From NCBI RefSeq assembly GCF_022489025.1, contig NZ_JAKVTG010000014.1:1-64000 (forward strand): a DNA stretch of 64,000 nucleotides, read 5' to 3'. Origin of the DNA: Planococcus halocryophilus. GTDB lineage: Bacteria > Bacillota > Bacilli > Bacillales_A > Planococcaceae. Under the pieces are notes generated by a model. The model made no database searches. It saw only the letters and a list, made by a program, of their open reading frames with translations, and was not told where the DNA came from. This document shows positions 38,636 to 46,084 of the stretch, one piece after another. A program made the position numbers and the translations under genes. How positions within the stretch are numbered: the stretch's first letter is position 1; every line of letters starts with the position of its first letter.

Positions 38636-39796
38636 ATGACTTTTATAAAAGAACTAAGTCCAATATGGCAAGAAAAATGGGAAAAAGCTGGATTTGAAGC
38701 GACAATGCCGATTCAAGATCAGATGATTCCAGAAATGTTAGCAGGCAATGATATCGTAGCAGAATCTCCGACGGGTTCGGGCAAAACTTTGGCATACGTC
38801 TTGCCGATTTTAGAACGAGTGAATCCTGAAAAACCAGCAATTCAAGCAATGATTGTAGCACCGTCACAAGAATTATCGATGCAAATCGTCAATGTTTTAC
38901 GTGAGTGGACAGAAGGAACCGCTATAACCGTGACACAATTGATTGGCGGAGCAAACATGCAACGCCAATTAGAAAAGCTTAAGAAAAAACCAACAATCGT
39001 AGTCGGTACACCAGGACGATTAAACGAATTGGTGAAAACGAAGAAACTCAAAATGCATGAAATTCGCATGTTGGTATTGGATGAAGGCGACCAGTTAATG
39101 GCGCGTGAGCATCGGAACATTATGAAAGACTTGATCGAAAAAACGCAACACGATCGCCAATTGGTTCTTGTATCAGCGACGATCACCGAAGAAATTGAAC
39201 TCGTAGCCGAACGTTTAATGCAACATCCGACACGGCTTAAAGTTACGGCAGAAGATTTACCGATGTTCGGTGAAGTGACGCATTCATTTATCAAAGTAGA
39301 TGAGCGTGATAAAACGGAATTGTTGCGTAGCATTTCGCATATTCCAGGTATGAAAGCATTGGCATTTGTTAATAATTTAGATCAATTGCTAATGAAAGAA
39401 AACAAATTGAAATTCCGTGATGCCAAAATTGTCACATTGCATTCTGAAATGAAAAAAGACGAGCGTAAAAAAGCATTAGATGCTTTCCGTAAAGGGGAAG
39501 TAGCTGTGTTAATCGCGACAGAAGTGGCAGCTCGTGGATTAGATATTGACTTAGTAACGCATGTTGTCCATGTAGATGTTCCGCAAACGATTGAACAATA
39601 TTTGCATCGTTCAGGTAGAACAGGTAGAGCAGGAGCAGATGGGGAAGTATTGACTTTATTGGCATATGCTGATGAACGTCATTATAAAAAATTCACAAAA
39701 GAATTACCTTCGAAGCCTGTTCAAAAAATTATCCACGGTGGGAAGTTAATCGAAGGCTCAAGTAAAACCATTGCGGCAAAGGGGAATAAACGATGA
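38636..39796 (+). CDS. yfmL: DEAD-box-type RNA helicase, YfmL-like
   Basis: This 386-residue helicase matches the compact YfmL type, which in B. subtilis helps ribosome assembly in the cold. The order is Q motif (PIQDQMIP), motif I (ESPTGSGKT), Ia, TPGR, motif II, motif III (SAT), ATEVAARGLDI and HRSGRTGRAG. Motif II reads DEGD instead of DEAD, keeping the Asp/Glu pair that holds Mg-ATP. ATG 38636 is preceded by AAGGTGG. The stop overlaps the aminopeptidase start by four bases. Confidence 0.9.
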   Translation: MTFIKELSPIWQEKWEKAGFEATMPIQDQMIPEMLAGNDIVAESPTGSGKTLAYVLPILERVNPEKPAIQAMIVAPSQELSMQIVNVLREWTEGTAITVTQLIGGANMQRQLEKLKKKPTIVVGTPGRLNELVKTKKLKMHEIRMLVLDEGDQLMAREHRNIMKDLIEKTQHDRQLVLVSATITEEIELVAERLMQHPTRLKVTAEDLPMFGEVTHSFIKVDERDKTELLRSISHIPGMKALAFVNNLDQLLMKENKLKFRDAKIVTLHSEMKKDERKKALDAFRKGEVAVLIATEVAARGLDIDLVTHVVHVDVPQTIEQYLHRSGRTGRAGADGEVLTLLAYADERHYKKFTKELPSKPVQKIIHGGKLIEGSSKTIAAKGNKR

Positions 39797-41022
39797 ACTT
39801 TCAGGAAAAGCTCGAACAATACGCCGAATTAACGGTCTATGTAGGGTTAAATGTTCAAAAAGGACAATTTGTCGTCATTAACACGACGACAGATACACTT
39901 GAATTTACACGACTAGTTGTTAAAAAAGCATACGAAGCAGGAGCAAAACGTGTCCAAGTTAATTACGAAGATCCAGTACTTACTCGTACGCATTTTGAAT
40001 TAGCACCAGAAGATGCATTTAAAGAGTTTCCACAATGGCCAGTTGTTCAGCGCGATGAAGTAATTAATACAGGAGGTTGTTTCCTATGGATTGATGCTGA
40101 AGACCCTGACTTACTGACAGGAATTCCAGCAAAACGTTTAGCAGACTGGCAGAAAACTGCCGGGAAAGCGTTAGAACGTTACCGTCAAGCCGTCGGAACA
40201 GATAAAGTCGCTTGGTCGATTGTAGCGATTCCATCGCCAAAATGGGCACAGAAAGTCTTTCCGGAATTGCCAGCAGATCAACAAATGGAAGCTTTGTGGC
40301 AGGCTATCTTTAAAACAGTAAGAATTGGTGAAGGCAATGCCGTGGAAGCTTGGAAAAACCATATTGCTTTCTTAGAAAAGCGTGCTGCACAATTAAACGA
40401 TAAACGTTATGTGAAATTGCAGTATAGTGCACCTGGAACAGATTTGACGATTGAACTTCCAGACAAGCATATATGGATGTCTGGTGCGTCAAAAACACCT
40501 CAAGGCAATCCGTTTATTGCGAATATGCCGACAGAAGAAGTTTATACCGTGCCTTTAAAACATGGAGTAGACGGTACCGTTCGTAATACTAAGCCTTTAG
40601 TTTATCAAGGCAATGTGATTGACGGCTTTACCCTAACTTTTGAAAAAGGAAAAATTGTTGATGCTCAGGCAGAAACAGGACAAGAACTTCTGAATGAAAT
40701 GATCAATGCAGATGAAGGAGCGGCATATTTAGGTGAAGTCGCATTAGTGCCGCACCATTCACCGATTTCGGATTCGAATATTCTATTTTATAATACGCTG
40801 TTTGATGAAAATGCCTCGAATCATTTAGCAATTGGTGATTCTTATCCAACTTGTTATGAAGGTGCACGTGATTTAGAGCGCAAACAATTAGCTGCAATAG
40901 GACTCAACACGTCACTTGTCCATGAAGATTTTATGATTGGCAGTGACGGCATGGATATAGACGGTATTATGGCAGATGGTTCAAAAGAGCCTATTTTCCG
41001 AAATGGAAACTGGGCATTCTAA
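39793..41022 (+). CDS. M29 family aminopeptidase (AmpS-like), copy 1
   Basis: This 409-residue M29 (thermophilic/AmpS) metallo-aminopeptidase releases N-terminal residues from peptides in the cytosol. The characteristic regions are NMPTEEVYTVP (the metal Glu), YLGEVALVPHHSPI, ILFYNTLFDENASNH, and the C-terminal DFMIGSDGMDIDGI, all carrying metal ligands. It overlaps yfmL by four bases, an operon link with no obvious functional logic. A close paralogue lies at 51203-52435 on the other strand. Confidence 0.92.
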   Translation: MNFQEKLEQYAELTVYVGLNVQKGQFVVINTTTDTLEFTRLVVKKAYEAGAKRVQVNYEDPVLTRTHFELAPEDAFKEFPQWPVVQRDEVINTGGCFLWIDAEDPDLLTGIPAKRLADWQKTAGKALERYRQAVGTDKVAWSIVAIPSPKWAQKVFPELPADQQMEALWQAIFKTVRIGEGNAVEAWKNHIAFLEKRAAQLNDKRYVKLQYSAPGTDLTIELPDKHIWMSGASKTPQGNPFIANMPTEEVYTVPLKHGVDGTVRNTKPLVYQGNVIDGFTLTFEKGKIVDAQAETGQELLNEMINADEGAAYLGEVALVPHHSPISDSNILFYNTLFDENASNHLAIGDSYPTCYEGARDLERKQLAAIGLNTSLVHEDFMIGSDGMDIDGIMADGSKEPIFRNGNWAF

Positions 41023-41034
41023 GAGGTGATAGCA

Positions 41035-41946
41035 ATGAAGAAGTACTGGATTTCAGCGTTAGCTGGATTGCTTCTTTTTAGCGGAACAGTTCAGGCAAAA
41101 GCGATGATAAATGCCCCTATAAATTATGTAGCAATTGGTGATTCTTTAGCAGCGGGTCAAACACCTATGCGAGAAATAGACAACGGTTATACAGATTTAA
41201 TCTCACAAGAACTTATGCGCAATCAGTCGGTTACATTCTATTCCAAAAACTTAGCATTTCCAGGTTTTACAACAACTGATGTGTTAGAAAGCATCCAAAC
41301 AGATGACGCAGTAGAATTATTAGCATCTGCAAATCTTATTACTGTATCAGCAGGCGCAAATGACTTGCTGCGTTTAGTACAAAATGATCCAATACAAGGT
41401 TCTTTGTCTTTTCAACAACGTCAAGTGGATTTTGCTCTTAATGAGGCACGAAAAAATATGGAATCTATCTTAGCGGAACTTGCTGATCAATCGCCGAATG
41501 CAGCTGTTTATGTAATGGGTTATTACTTTGCTTATCCACATGTCCGTGACACCCAGAAAAATGGGACGGGCAAACAGCTTGATCGACTAAATGAGATTTT
41601 GAAAGAGACAGCTGAAAAAGCTGGAGCTGTATTTGTCTCAGTAGATGAGTCATTCGGTGAAAATGCCATAAACCAAATTCCGAATCCTGCTGATGTTCAT
41701 CCAAATCGGGCTGGTTATCAAGCAATGGCAAATGCATTTTTCACTGAATACCAAGAGGCATGGAGCGTAGAGGATTTCGAATTGCCAACGCCAAATCCAT
41801 TGTCTTTTGAAGAAATTATGGAAACAGAAGATCAAGATAGTTCGGAGAGTCTAGAGAGTCGTGACGATGAAAAGACAGCAGAAAGACCATCAGATCGCAG
41901 TCAGACGAATTATTTAGCATTGAGAGAGATGTTGCCTTATAGTTGA
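41035..41946 (+). CDS. Secreted SGNH/GDSL-family esterase
   Basis: This 303-residue exported hydrolase has a signal peptide covering residues 1-23 (KK, then a hydrophobic core, then VQAKA). The GDSL block YVAIGDSLAAG carries Ser37, followed by block III SAGANDLL, and the catalytic Asp/His are in DVHPNRAGY. The last ~50 residues are a Glu/Ser/Asp-rich tail. It resembles YpmR-like lipase/acylhydrolases. ATG 41035 follows AGAGGTG. It is 12 bases downstream of the aminopeptidase, so probably co-transcribed. Confidence 0.88.
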   Translation: MKKYWISALAGLLLFSGTVQAKAMINAPINYVAIGDSLAAGQTPMREIDNGYTDLISQELMRNQSVTFYSKNLAFPGFTTTDVLESIQTDDAVELLASANLITVSAGANDLLRLVQNDPIQGSLSFQQRQVDFALNEARKNMESILAELADQSPNAAVYVMGYYFAYPHVRDTQKNGTGKQLDRLNEILKETAEKAGAVFVSVDESFGENAINQIPNPADVHPNRAGYQAMANAFFTEYQEAWSVEDFELPTPNPLSFEEIMETEDQDSSESLESRDDEKTAERPSDRSQTNYLALREMLPYS

Positions 41947-41971
41947 TGACAGCAATGTAAGTTCCATCAAT

Positions 41972-42008
41972 AAAAAACGGCCCGGCATATTTTGCCGGAC
42001 CGTTTTTT
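41972..42008. terminator. Bidirectional terminator after the SGNH gene
   Basis: AAAAAACGG-C-CCGGCA (from 41972) pairs with TGCCGG-A-CCGTTTTTT (to 42008). It serves the plus-strand esterase and the small minus-strand gene at 42010. Confidence 0.92.
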
Positions 42009-42009
42009 A

Positions 42010-42156
42010 TTAGCGTTTTTTCCCACGTGTAGTAGATTGTGTTGTCGTGGTTTGTGTAGTTTTGCCTTGTTTTCTTTTGTTTAATACTTTTCGAATAATT
42101 GGATATGCGATAGGTCCGTATTTAATAGCGGATTTCAATAATCTTCCTAGAGCCAT
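42010..42156 (-). CDS. Small basic protein of unknown function
   Basis: This 48-residue protein starts MALGRLLKSAIKYGPIAYPI, a short amphipathic or hydrophobic segment, then runs into a strongly basic and Thr-rich tail (RKVLNKRKQGK, TTQTTTTQSTTRGKKR). The start codon at 42156 follows GGAGAG on the minus strand. The stop is two bases from a strong terminator. That combination supports a real gene, but no function is recognised. It may be a membrane- or nucleic-acid-associated peptide. Confidence 0.6.
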   Translation of the reverse strand: MALGRLLKSAIKYGPIAYPIIRKVLNKRKQGKTTQTTTTQSTTRGKKR

Positions 42157-42217
42157 TTAAATCTCTCCATTCATGAGCTTGATATTATTTATTTCCCCAA
42201 ATGTACCAGAAGCAAAC

Positions 42218-43294
42218 CTATTCGGGATTTTGTACATGAGCGAGCAAGATGTTTTTATATGCATGAACACTTGAAATTAATACATATTCAGCGTTGCCAT
42301 GCCAGTCGTCTCCAGTTGGACCAAATTCAATTGCACCTTCGCCACCGTTTACAGCAGCATAATACCGCGTATCAGCAGCACCATGCTGACCGAATAAAAT
42401 TGCTTTTTGATCAGTTGTTTTAAGAATTGCTTTTTGTAAACTTTGAATATAAGGATTTTCTTTTGTTGTTGTTAAAGCAGGTGTCGATCCAGACGCTTTA
42501 TATTCCATATCAACATTTACTGTATCGGCTACGCCAGCTAGCTGACGAACAATTTCATCTTTGTCTTGCCCTGGCATATAACGGATTTCATATGACATTT
42601 CGCAAATTGCAGGAACGACATTATAGCGATCTCCTGCTTTAATAATAGGTAAGTTCACAGAAGGCTGTTCATAGTATTCAGTTGATTCTTTTCGGAAAGG
42701 TAAATCGGAAATCGCTTGGTGAAATTTCATAGCCGATTCAATGGCATTCACGCCTTCCCATGGACGGCTGCCATGAGCCGGTTTCCCTTTAAATGTGATG
42801 TCCATGCGTAAGACACCTTTCGATTGCAATCCGACTTTTAATCCTGTAGGTTCTCCGCAAATAACAAAGTTTCCATGGTAGCCTTGTTCAACTAGCCATT
42901 TAGATGTGTTTCGACCACCAGTTTCTTCATCCGTTACAATATGTAATTGTACATTACGCGTTAAATTCGGACTATCTAGTTCAACGAAAGCTTGCATCAT
43001 CGCGGCGACACCCGCTTTCATGTCAGCAGAACCTCGACCGTATAAACGATCTTGTTCTACGACCGGCACAAATTGTTCTTCGTGACCTGGCACTACATCT
43101 ACGTGACCGTTCCAAACAATTGTTTCAGTTCCTTGACCTTTAGCTGCGGTCAACATCAAATACCCATTGTTATCATGAATAGTGACATCTTCACCTTTAT
43201 TTTTTAACCAATCAGCACAAAATTGTAGAGCTTCGTTCGCTCGTTCTTTCGTATCGCTTTGAATTTTGATTAAATCCTTTAATAGTTCAATCAT
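42218..43294 (-). CDS. M20 family peptidase/deacylase (ArgE/DapE-like)
   Basis: This 358-residue M20 metallohydrolase is related to acetylornithine deacetylase and succinyl-diaminopimelate desuccinylase. Metal ligands are seen as His64 and Asp66 (WNGHVDVVPG), Asp91 (GRGSADMKAG), Glu123/124 (TDEETGG) and His in FGQHGAADTRY. A dimerisation insert starts at GVLRMDITFKGKPAHGS. The exact substrate cannot be decided from the sequence. It is monocistronic, upstream of and divergent from the thiT leader. Confidence 0.88.
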   Translation of the reverse strand: MIELLKDLIKIQSDTKERANEALQFCADWLKNKGEDVTIHDNNGYLMLTAAKGQGTETIVWNGHVDVVPGHEEQFVPVVEQDRLYGRGSADMKAGVAAMMQAFVELDSPNLTRNVQLHIVTDEETGGRNTSKWLVEQGYHGNFVICGEPTGLKVGLQSKGVLRMDITFKGKPAHGSRPWEGVNAIESAMKFHQAISDLPFRKESTEYYEQPSVNLPIIKAGDRYNVVPAICEMSYEIRYMPGQDKDEIVRQLAGVADTVNVDMEYKASGSTPALTTTKENPYIQSLQKAILKTTDQKAILFGQHGAADTRYYAAVNGGEGAIEFGPTGDDWHGNAEYVLISSVHAYKNILLAHVQNPE

Positions 43295-43389
43295 TTACTT
43301 GGCAGGCCTAAAATACCGGCTGCCTCCACCACCTTTCGCCTTTCATTTCTAGTCTTTACTTTACCCTATGACTGCATCTTAAAACAGCC

Positions 43390-43418
43390 TTGCTAAAAAG
43401 TAGCTGCTTGTGTACAAT
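43390..43418 (+). promoter_or_regulatory. Promoter of thiT
   Basis: TTGCTA (43390-43395) and TACAAT (43413-43418) are 17 bases apart, just before the TPP aptamer. Confidence 0.65.
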
Positions 43419-43440
43419 ACAGGTGAAAGTTAAATATTTG

Positions 43441-43530
43441 TATACACCACAAGGGGAGCTTTTGCTGAGAGTGAACATCCGTTCTTACCCTTTGAACCTG
43501 TAAGTTAACACTTGCGCAGGGATGTGGATA
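43441..43530 (+). promoter_or_regulatory. TPP riboswitch (THI element)
   Basis: The conserved core is unmistakable: GGGGAGC, then CTGAGAGTGAACATCCGT, ACCCTTTGAACCTG and GCAGGGATGTGG. CCAC (43447-43450) pairs with GTGG (43524-43527) to close P1. It precedes a terminator and the thiT gene, so thiamine pyrophosphate should shut off transporter expression. Confidence 0.96.
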
Positions 43531-43545
43531 GAAACCGGTCCTTAC

Positions 43546-43579
43546 AACGACGCCTGGCTCTGTCCCGGCGTCGTTTTTA
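43546..43579 (+). terminator. Attenuator terminator of the TPP riboswitch
   Basis: AACGACGCC (43546-43554) pairs with GGCGTCGTT (43567-43575), followed by a T run. It lies between the aptamer and thiT. Confidence 0.9.
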
Positions 43580-43635
43580 TTATGGTTTTATTCGCGGCCC
43601 TTCTGGTGATGTGCACAACACATAAGGAGGAAGTC

Positions 43636-44211
43636 ATGAGAAATAAAAAAGTATTGTTAATGATGGAGATTGCAATTTTTGCAGCTCTTGGATTTGTTTT
43701 AGATTTTATATCGTTCAAGATGCCACAAGGTGGTTCAGTTAGTTTAGTCATGATTCCCATTGTCTTAATCGCTTTTAGAAGAGGAGTTGGAGCAGGTGTT
43801 TTAACTGGCCTTTTGGTCGGCTTATTACAAATTGTTTCTGGCTTTATCTCTGTAACACCTTTGTCATTTGGCTTCGTCGTTATGCAAGTATTATTAGATT
43901 ATCTATTAGCATACGGTGTGGTTGGACTAGCGGGCGTTACGCGTACAAAATATTTGCAGCATGCAGCAGCGAAGCAGACAGGAAAGATGCTGATCGCGAT
44001 TGTGTCAGGTGTGCTCATTGCATCGGTATTACGCTATTTCGTGCATGTAGTCACCGGCATACTGTTCTTCGGTATGTTCGCTGAAGGCAACGTGATAATT
44101 TACTCTGCTGTATATAATGCCACGTACATGATCCCGGTATTTTTACTTGCGGCCTTTGTTTGTTCAGTACTTTTCGCAGCTGCTCCAAAATTGGTAAACG
44201 CCGAAGCTTAA
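43636..44211 (+). CDS. thiT: ECF-type thiamine transporter substrate subunit ThiT
   Basis: ThiT (191 aa, YuaJ family) is the membrane S-component that binds thiamine and works with a shared ECF energising module. It has six hydrophobic helices, with the family stretch DFISFKMPQGGSVSLVMIPI (residues 21-40) that contributes to the thiamine pocket, and ILRYFVHVVTGILFFG-like later helices. ATG 43636 is preceded by AAGGAGGAA. The open frame extends up to 43522, but that part is riboswitch leader. No ECF ATPase is present in this window. Confidence 0.93.
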   Translation: MRNKKVLLMMEIAIFAALGFVLDFISFKMPQGGSVSLVMIPIVLIAFRRGVGAGVLTGLLVGLLQIVSGFISVTPLSFGFVVMQVLLDYLLAYGVVGLAGVTRTKYLQHAAAKQTGKMLIAIVSGVLIASVLRYFVHVVTGILFFGMFAEGNVIIYSAVYNATYMIPVFLLAAFVCSVLFAAAPKLVNAEA

Positions 44212-44216
44212 TGGTA

Positions 44217-44246
44217 AAAGGCTGTCTTCGGACAGTCTTTTTTTCT
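44217..44246 (+). terminator. Terminator of thiT
   Basis: AAAGGCTGTC (44217-44226) pairs with GACAGTCTTT (44231-44240, one G-T pair) around a stable TTCG tetraloop, then a T run. Confidence 0.9.
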
Positions 44247-44298
44247 ATTTATTGCTGGAAGAGATTCGAACAGGACGGAAGCCTCTGTTTTAATTTTG

Positions 44299-44307
44299 TG
44301 GTATAAT
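44299..44307 (+). promoter_or_regulatory. Extended -10 promoter of map
   Basis: TGGTATAAT (TGn plus a consensus -10 at 44302-44307) lies 35 bases before the start codon. There is no clear -35. Confidence 0.55.
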
Positions 44308-44341
44308 TCTTGAATAGAAAAGCTTGAAAGAAGGGTATTTA

Positions 44342-45094
44342 ATGATCGCAACTAATGAAAAAGATATTGAAATGTTAAAAAAAGCTGGCCAAATGGTGGC
44401 TGAAATTCGTGAAGCCATGAAAGCGGCAACGAAAGCTGGAGTCACGACAAAAGAAATTGATGAATTGGGCGGCAAGTTATTTACAGAGCTTGGTGGCGTA
44501 TCGGGGCCGAAATCAGAATATGATTTCCCAGGATACACATGCATCAGCGTAAATGAAGAAGTAGCTCACGGCATTCCAGGTAACCGTGTAATAAAAGACG
44601 GAGACATTGTGAATATTGACGTTTCTGGTTCGTATGAAGGCTATTTTTCCGATACGGGAATTTCATTTGTTGTAGGACAAGGGCATGCAGAAAAAGAAAA
44701 AATCTGTGCAGCCGCCGCTTCTGCTTTTGATCGCGCAATGACAAAAGTTAAAGCTGGTGCAAAACTGAACCAAATCGGTAAAGCAGTCGAACGCGAGGCA
44801 AAAGAGCAAGGCTTGTTCGTTATCAAGAATTTGACAGGACACGGCATTGGTAAATCGCTTCACGAAGCGCCTCAGCATATTTTAAATTATTACGATGCTT
44901 GGGAAACAACGATATTAAAAGAGGGCATGGTGCTAGCAGTAGAGCCCTTTATTTCTCAGAAATCTGAACATATTATTGAGTCAGGTGATGGTTGGACATT
45001 TATCACGCCAGACCAGTCATTAGTCGCACAAATTGAGCATACGGTTCTTGTGACAAAAGGTGAACCGATTTTGCTTACAAAGCTGAATAATTAA
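44342..45094 (+). CDS. map: Methionine aminopeptidase type I
   Basis: MetAP (250 aa) removes the initiator methionine from new proteins. The pita-bread metal ligands are visible: His in VAHGIPG, Asp in NIDVSGSYEGYFSDTG (two), His in TGHGIGKSLHEAP, Glu in VLAVEPFIS and Glu in AQIEHTVLV. It is a stand-alone copy not next to ribosomal genes or secY, so it may be the second MetAP (as YflG in B. subtilis). ATG 44342 is chosen with GAAAGAAGGG upstream. Confidence 0.93.
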   Translation: MIATNEKDIEMLKKAGQMVAEIREAMKAATKAGVTTKEIDELGGKLFTELGGVSGPKSEYDFPGYTCISVNEEVAHGIPGNRVIKDGDIVNIDVSGSYEGYFSDTGISFVVGQGHAEKEKICAAAASAFDRAMTKVKAGAKLNQIGKAVEREAKEQGLFVIKNLTGHGIGKSLHEAPQHILNYYDAWETTILKEGMVLAVEPFISQKSEHIIESGDGWTFITPDQSLVAQIEHTVLVTKGEPILLTKLNN

Positions 45095-45114
45095 TTGCTT
45101 TTACTCTTCCAACT

Positions 45115-45165
45115 TAAAAAAACCTGCGGACAACTCGATTTCACGAGATTGTCTGCAGGTTTTTA
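45115..45165. terminator. Bidirectional terminator between map and TspO-like gene
   Basis: AACCTGCGGACAACTCG pairs with CGAGATTGTCTGCAGGTT with a few mismatches. A run and T run flank it, for the two converging genes. It reaches the end of the TspO-like frame at 45163. Confidence 0.88.
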
Positions 45166-45891
45166 ATTTGTTGGTGTTCGTTTTTTAATTAGCAAAATGC
45201 CTGTCAAAATTACGCCACTCAGGAATAGAGAAGCAGTTGTTACTAACATTTCACCAGTCCCATGTTTGATCGCAATGCCGATAAATGCCCATATAAAAAC
45301 CAAAGCATAAGGGACGTCCATATGATGAAAACGAATATGCAAAGCGAGTGCAGTGGCAATGGTCAGCATAATTACTGTCCACAATTGATCACTCAGTCCC
45401 CATCCGTTCCAATTATAATAAGTTAAAACGAAACTAATATTGGCAATAGTTGCTACGCTGATCCAACCCATATTAATCGAAATTGGCAGGCGTTCGGTAA
45501 ACGATTTTTCTGAATTTCCGTATTGCAAGTAAAGGAAGATCAAGGCGATTAAGTAGCCAAGCATTGCAACGATTGATGTGGCAAAAAACTCATAATGCCA
45601 TAATAGCAGCCAACTGATATTGAACACGCAACTTAATGTAAACGTCAAGGTTGTTGTGTATGAAGGGGTCTGCCCCTTTCGTAAGCGTACCCAGAAAGCG
45701 ATGATCCAAACAGCTAACAAAAGATAGATGATGCTCCAAATTGAAAATACGTAACCGGCAGGCGTGAACAGAACCAAAAGTCGATTAGACACTTCCCCTG
45801 TAGTTTGGTCATTTAATGGCAAAGTGTTTGCCAAAGTATTCATAACAATTACAGCAATGAATGCAATTGTCATCAGTAAAATACGGATCAT
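45163..45891 (-). CDS. TspO/MBR-like (tryptophan-rich sensory) membrane protein
   Basis: This 242-residue integral membrane protein has seven or more hydrophobic segments. The TspO-like motif FTPAGYVFSIWSIIYLLLA is at about residues 42-60, and several conserved Trp/Asn residues (NISWLLLWHYEF, NISFVLTYYNWNGWG) follow. It is clearly longer than TspO (about 160 residues) and belongs to the larger relatives. Its ligand is unknown. ATG 45891 is preceded by GGGAGGG on the minus strand. Confidence 0.8.
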   Translation of the reverse strand: MIRILLMTIAFIAVIVMNTLANTLPLNDQTTGEVSNRLLVLFTPAGYVFSIWSIIYLLLAVWIIAFWVRLRKGQTPSYTTTLTFTLSCVFNISWLLLWHYEFFATSIVAMLGYLIALIFLYLQYGNSEKSFTERLPISINMGWISVATIANISFVLTYYNWNGWGLSDQLWTVIMLTIATALALHIRFHHMDVPYALVFIWAFIGIAIKHGTGEMLVTTASLFLSGVILTGILLIKKRTPTN

Positions 45892-46035
45892 ACGAAATCC
45901 CTCCCTTACTCAAGTATACCTGCCACAGTTTCAATCAACAATTAACCTTTTCCAAATAAATCCCTAAAAATGTCGATAAGGTGAAGTGGTGCAGACTTGA
46001 AGGGAATAATATTCCAGTATCGGATTAAAAAATGA

Positions 46036-46041
46036 TATACT
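46036..46041 (+). promoter_or_regulatory. -10 element (TGn-TATACT) of pepF
   Basis: TGATATACT with the extended TGn lies about 45 bases before the start codon. No fitting -35 was found. Confidence 0.45.
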
Positions 46042-46084
46042 AATAAGTGTTTTTAGAAAATTTAGTTTACCAGGGGGCATAACC

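Noticed and set aside
43522-43635. In-frame upstream extension of thiT
   Set aside because: The extra codons cross the TPP aptamer and its terminator. The ribosome binding site is directly before ATG 43636.
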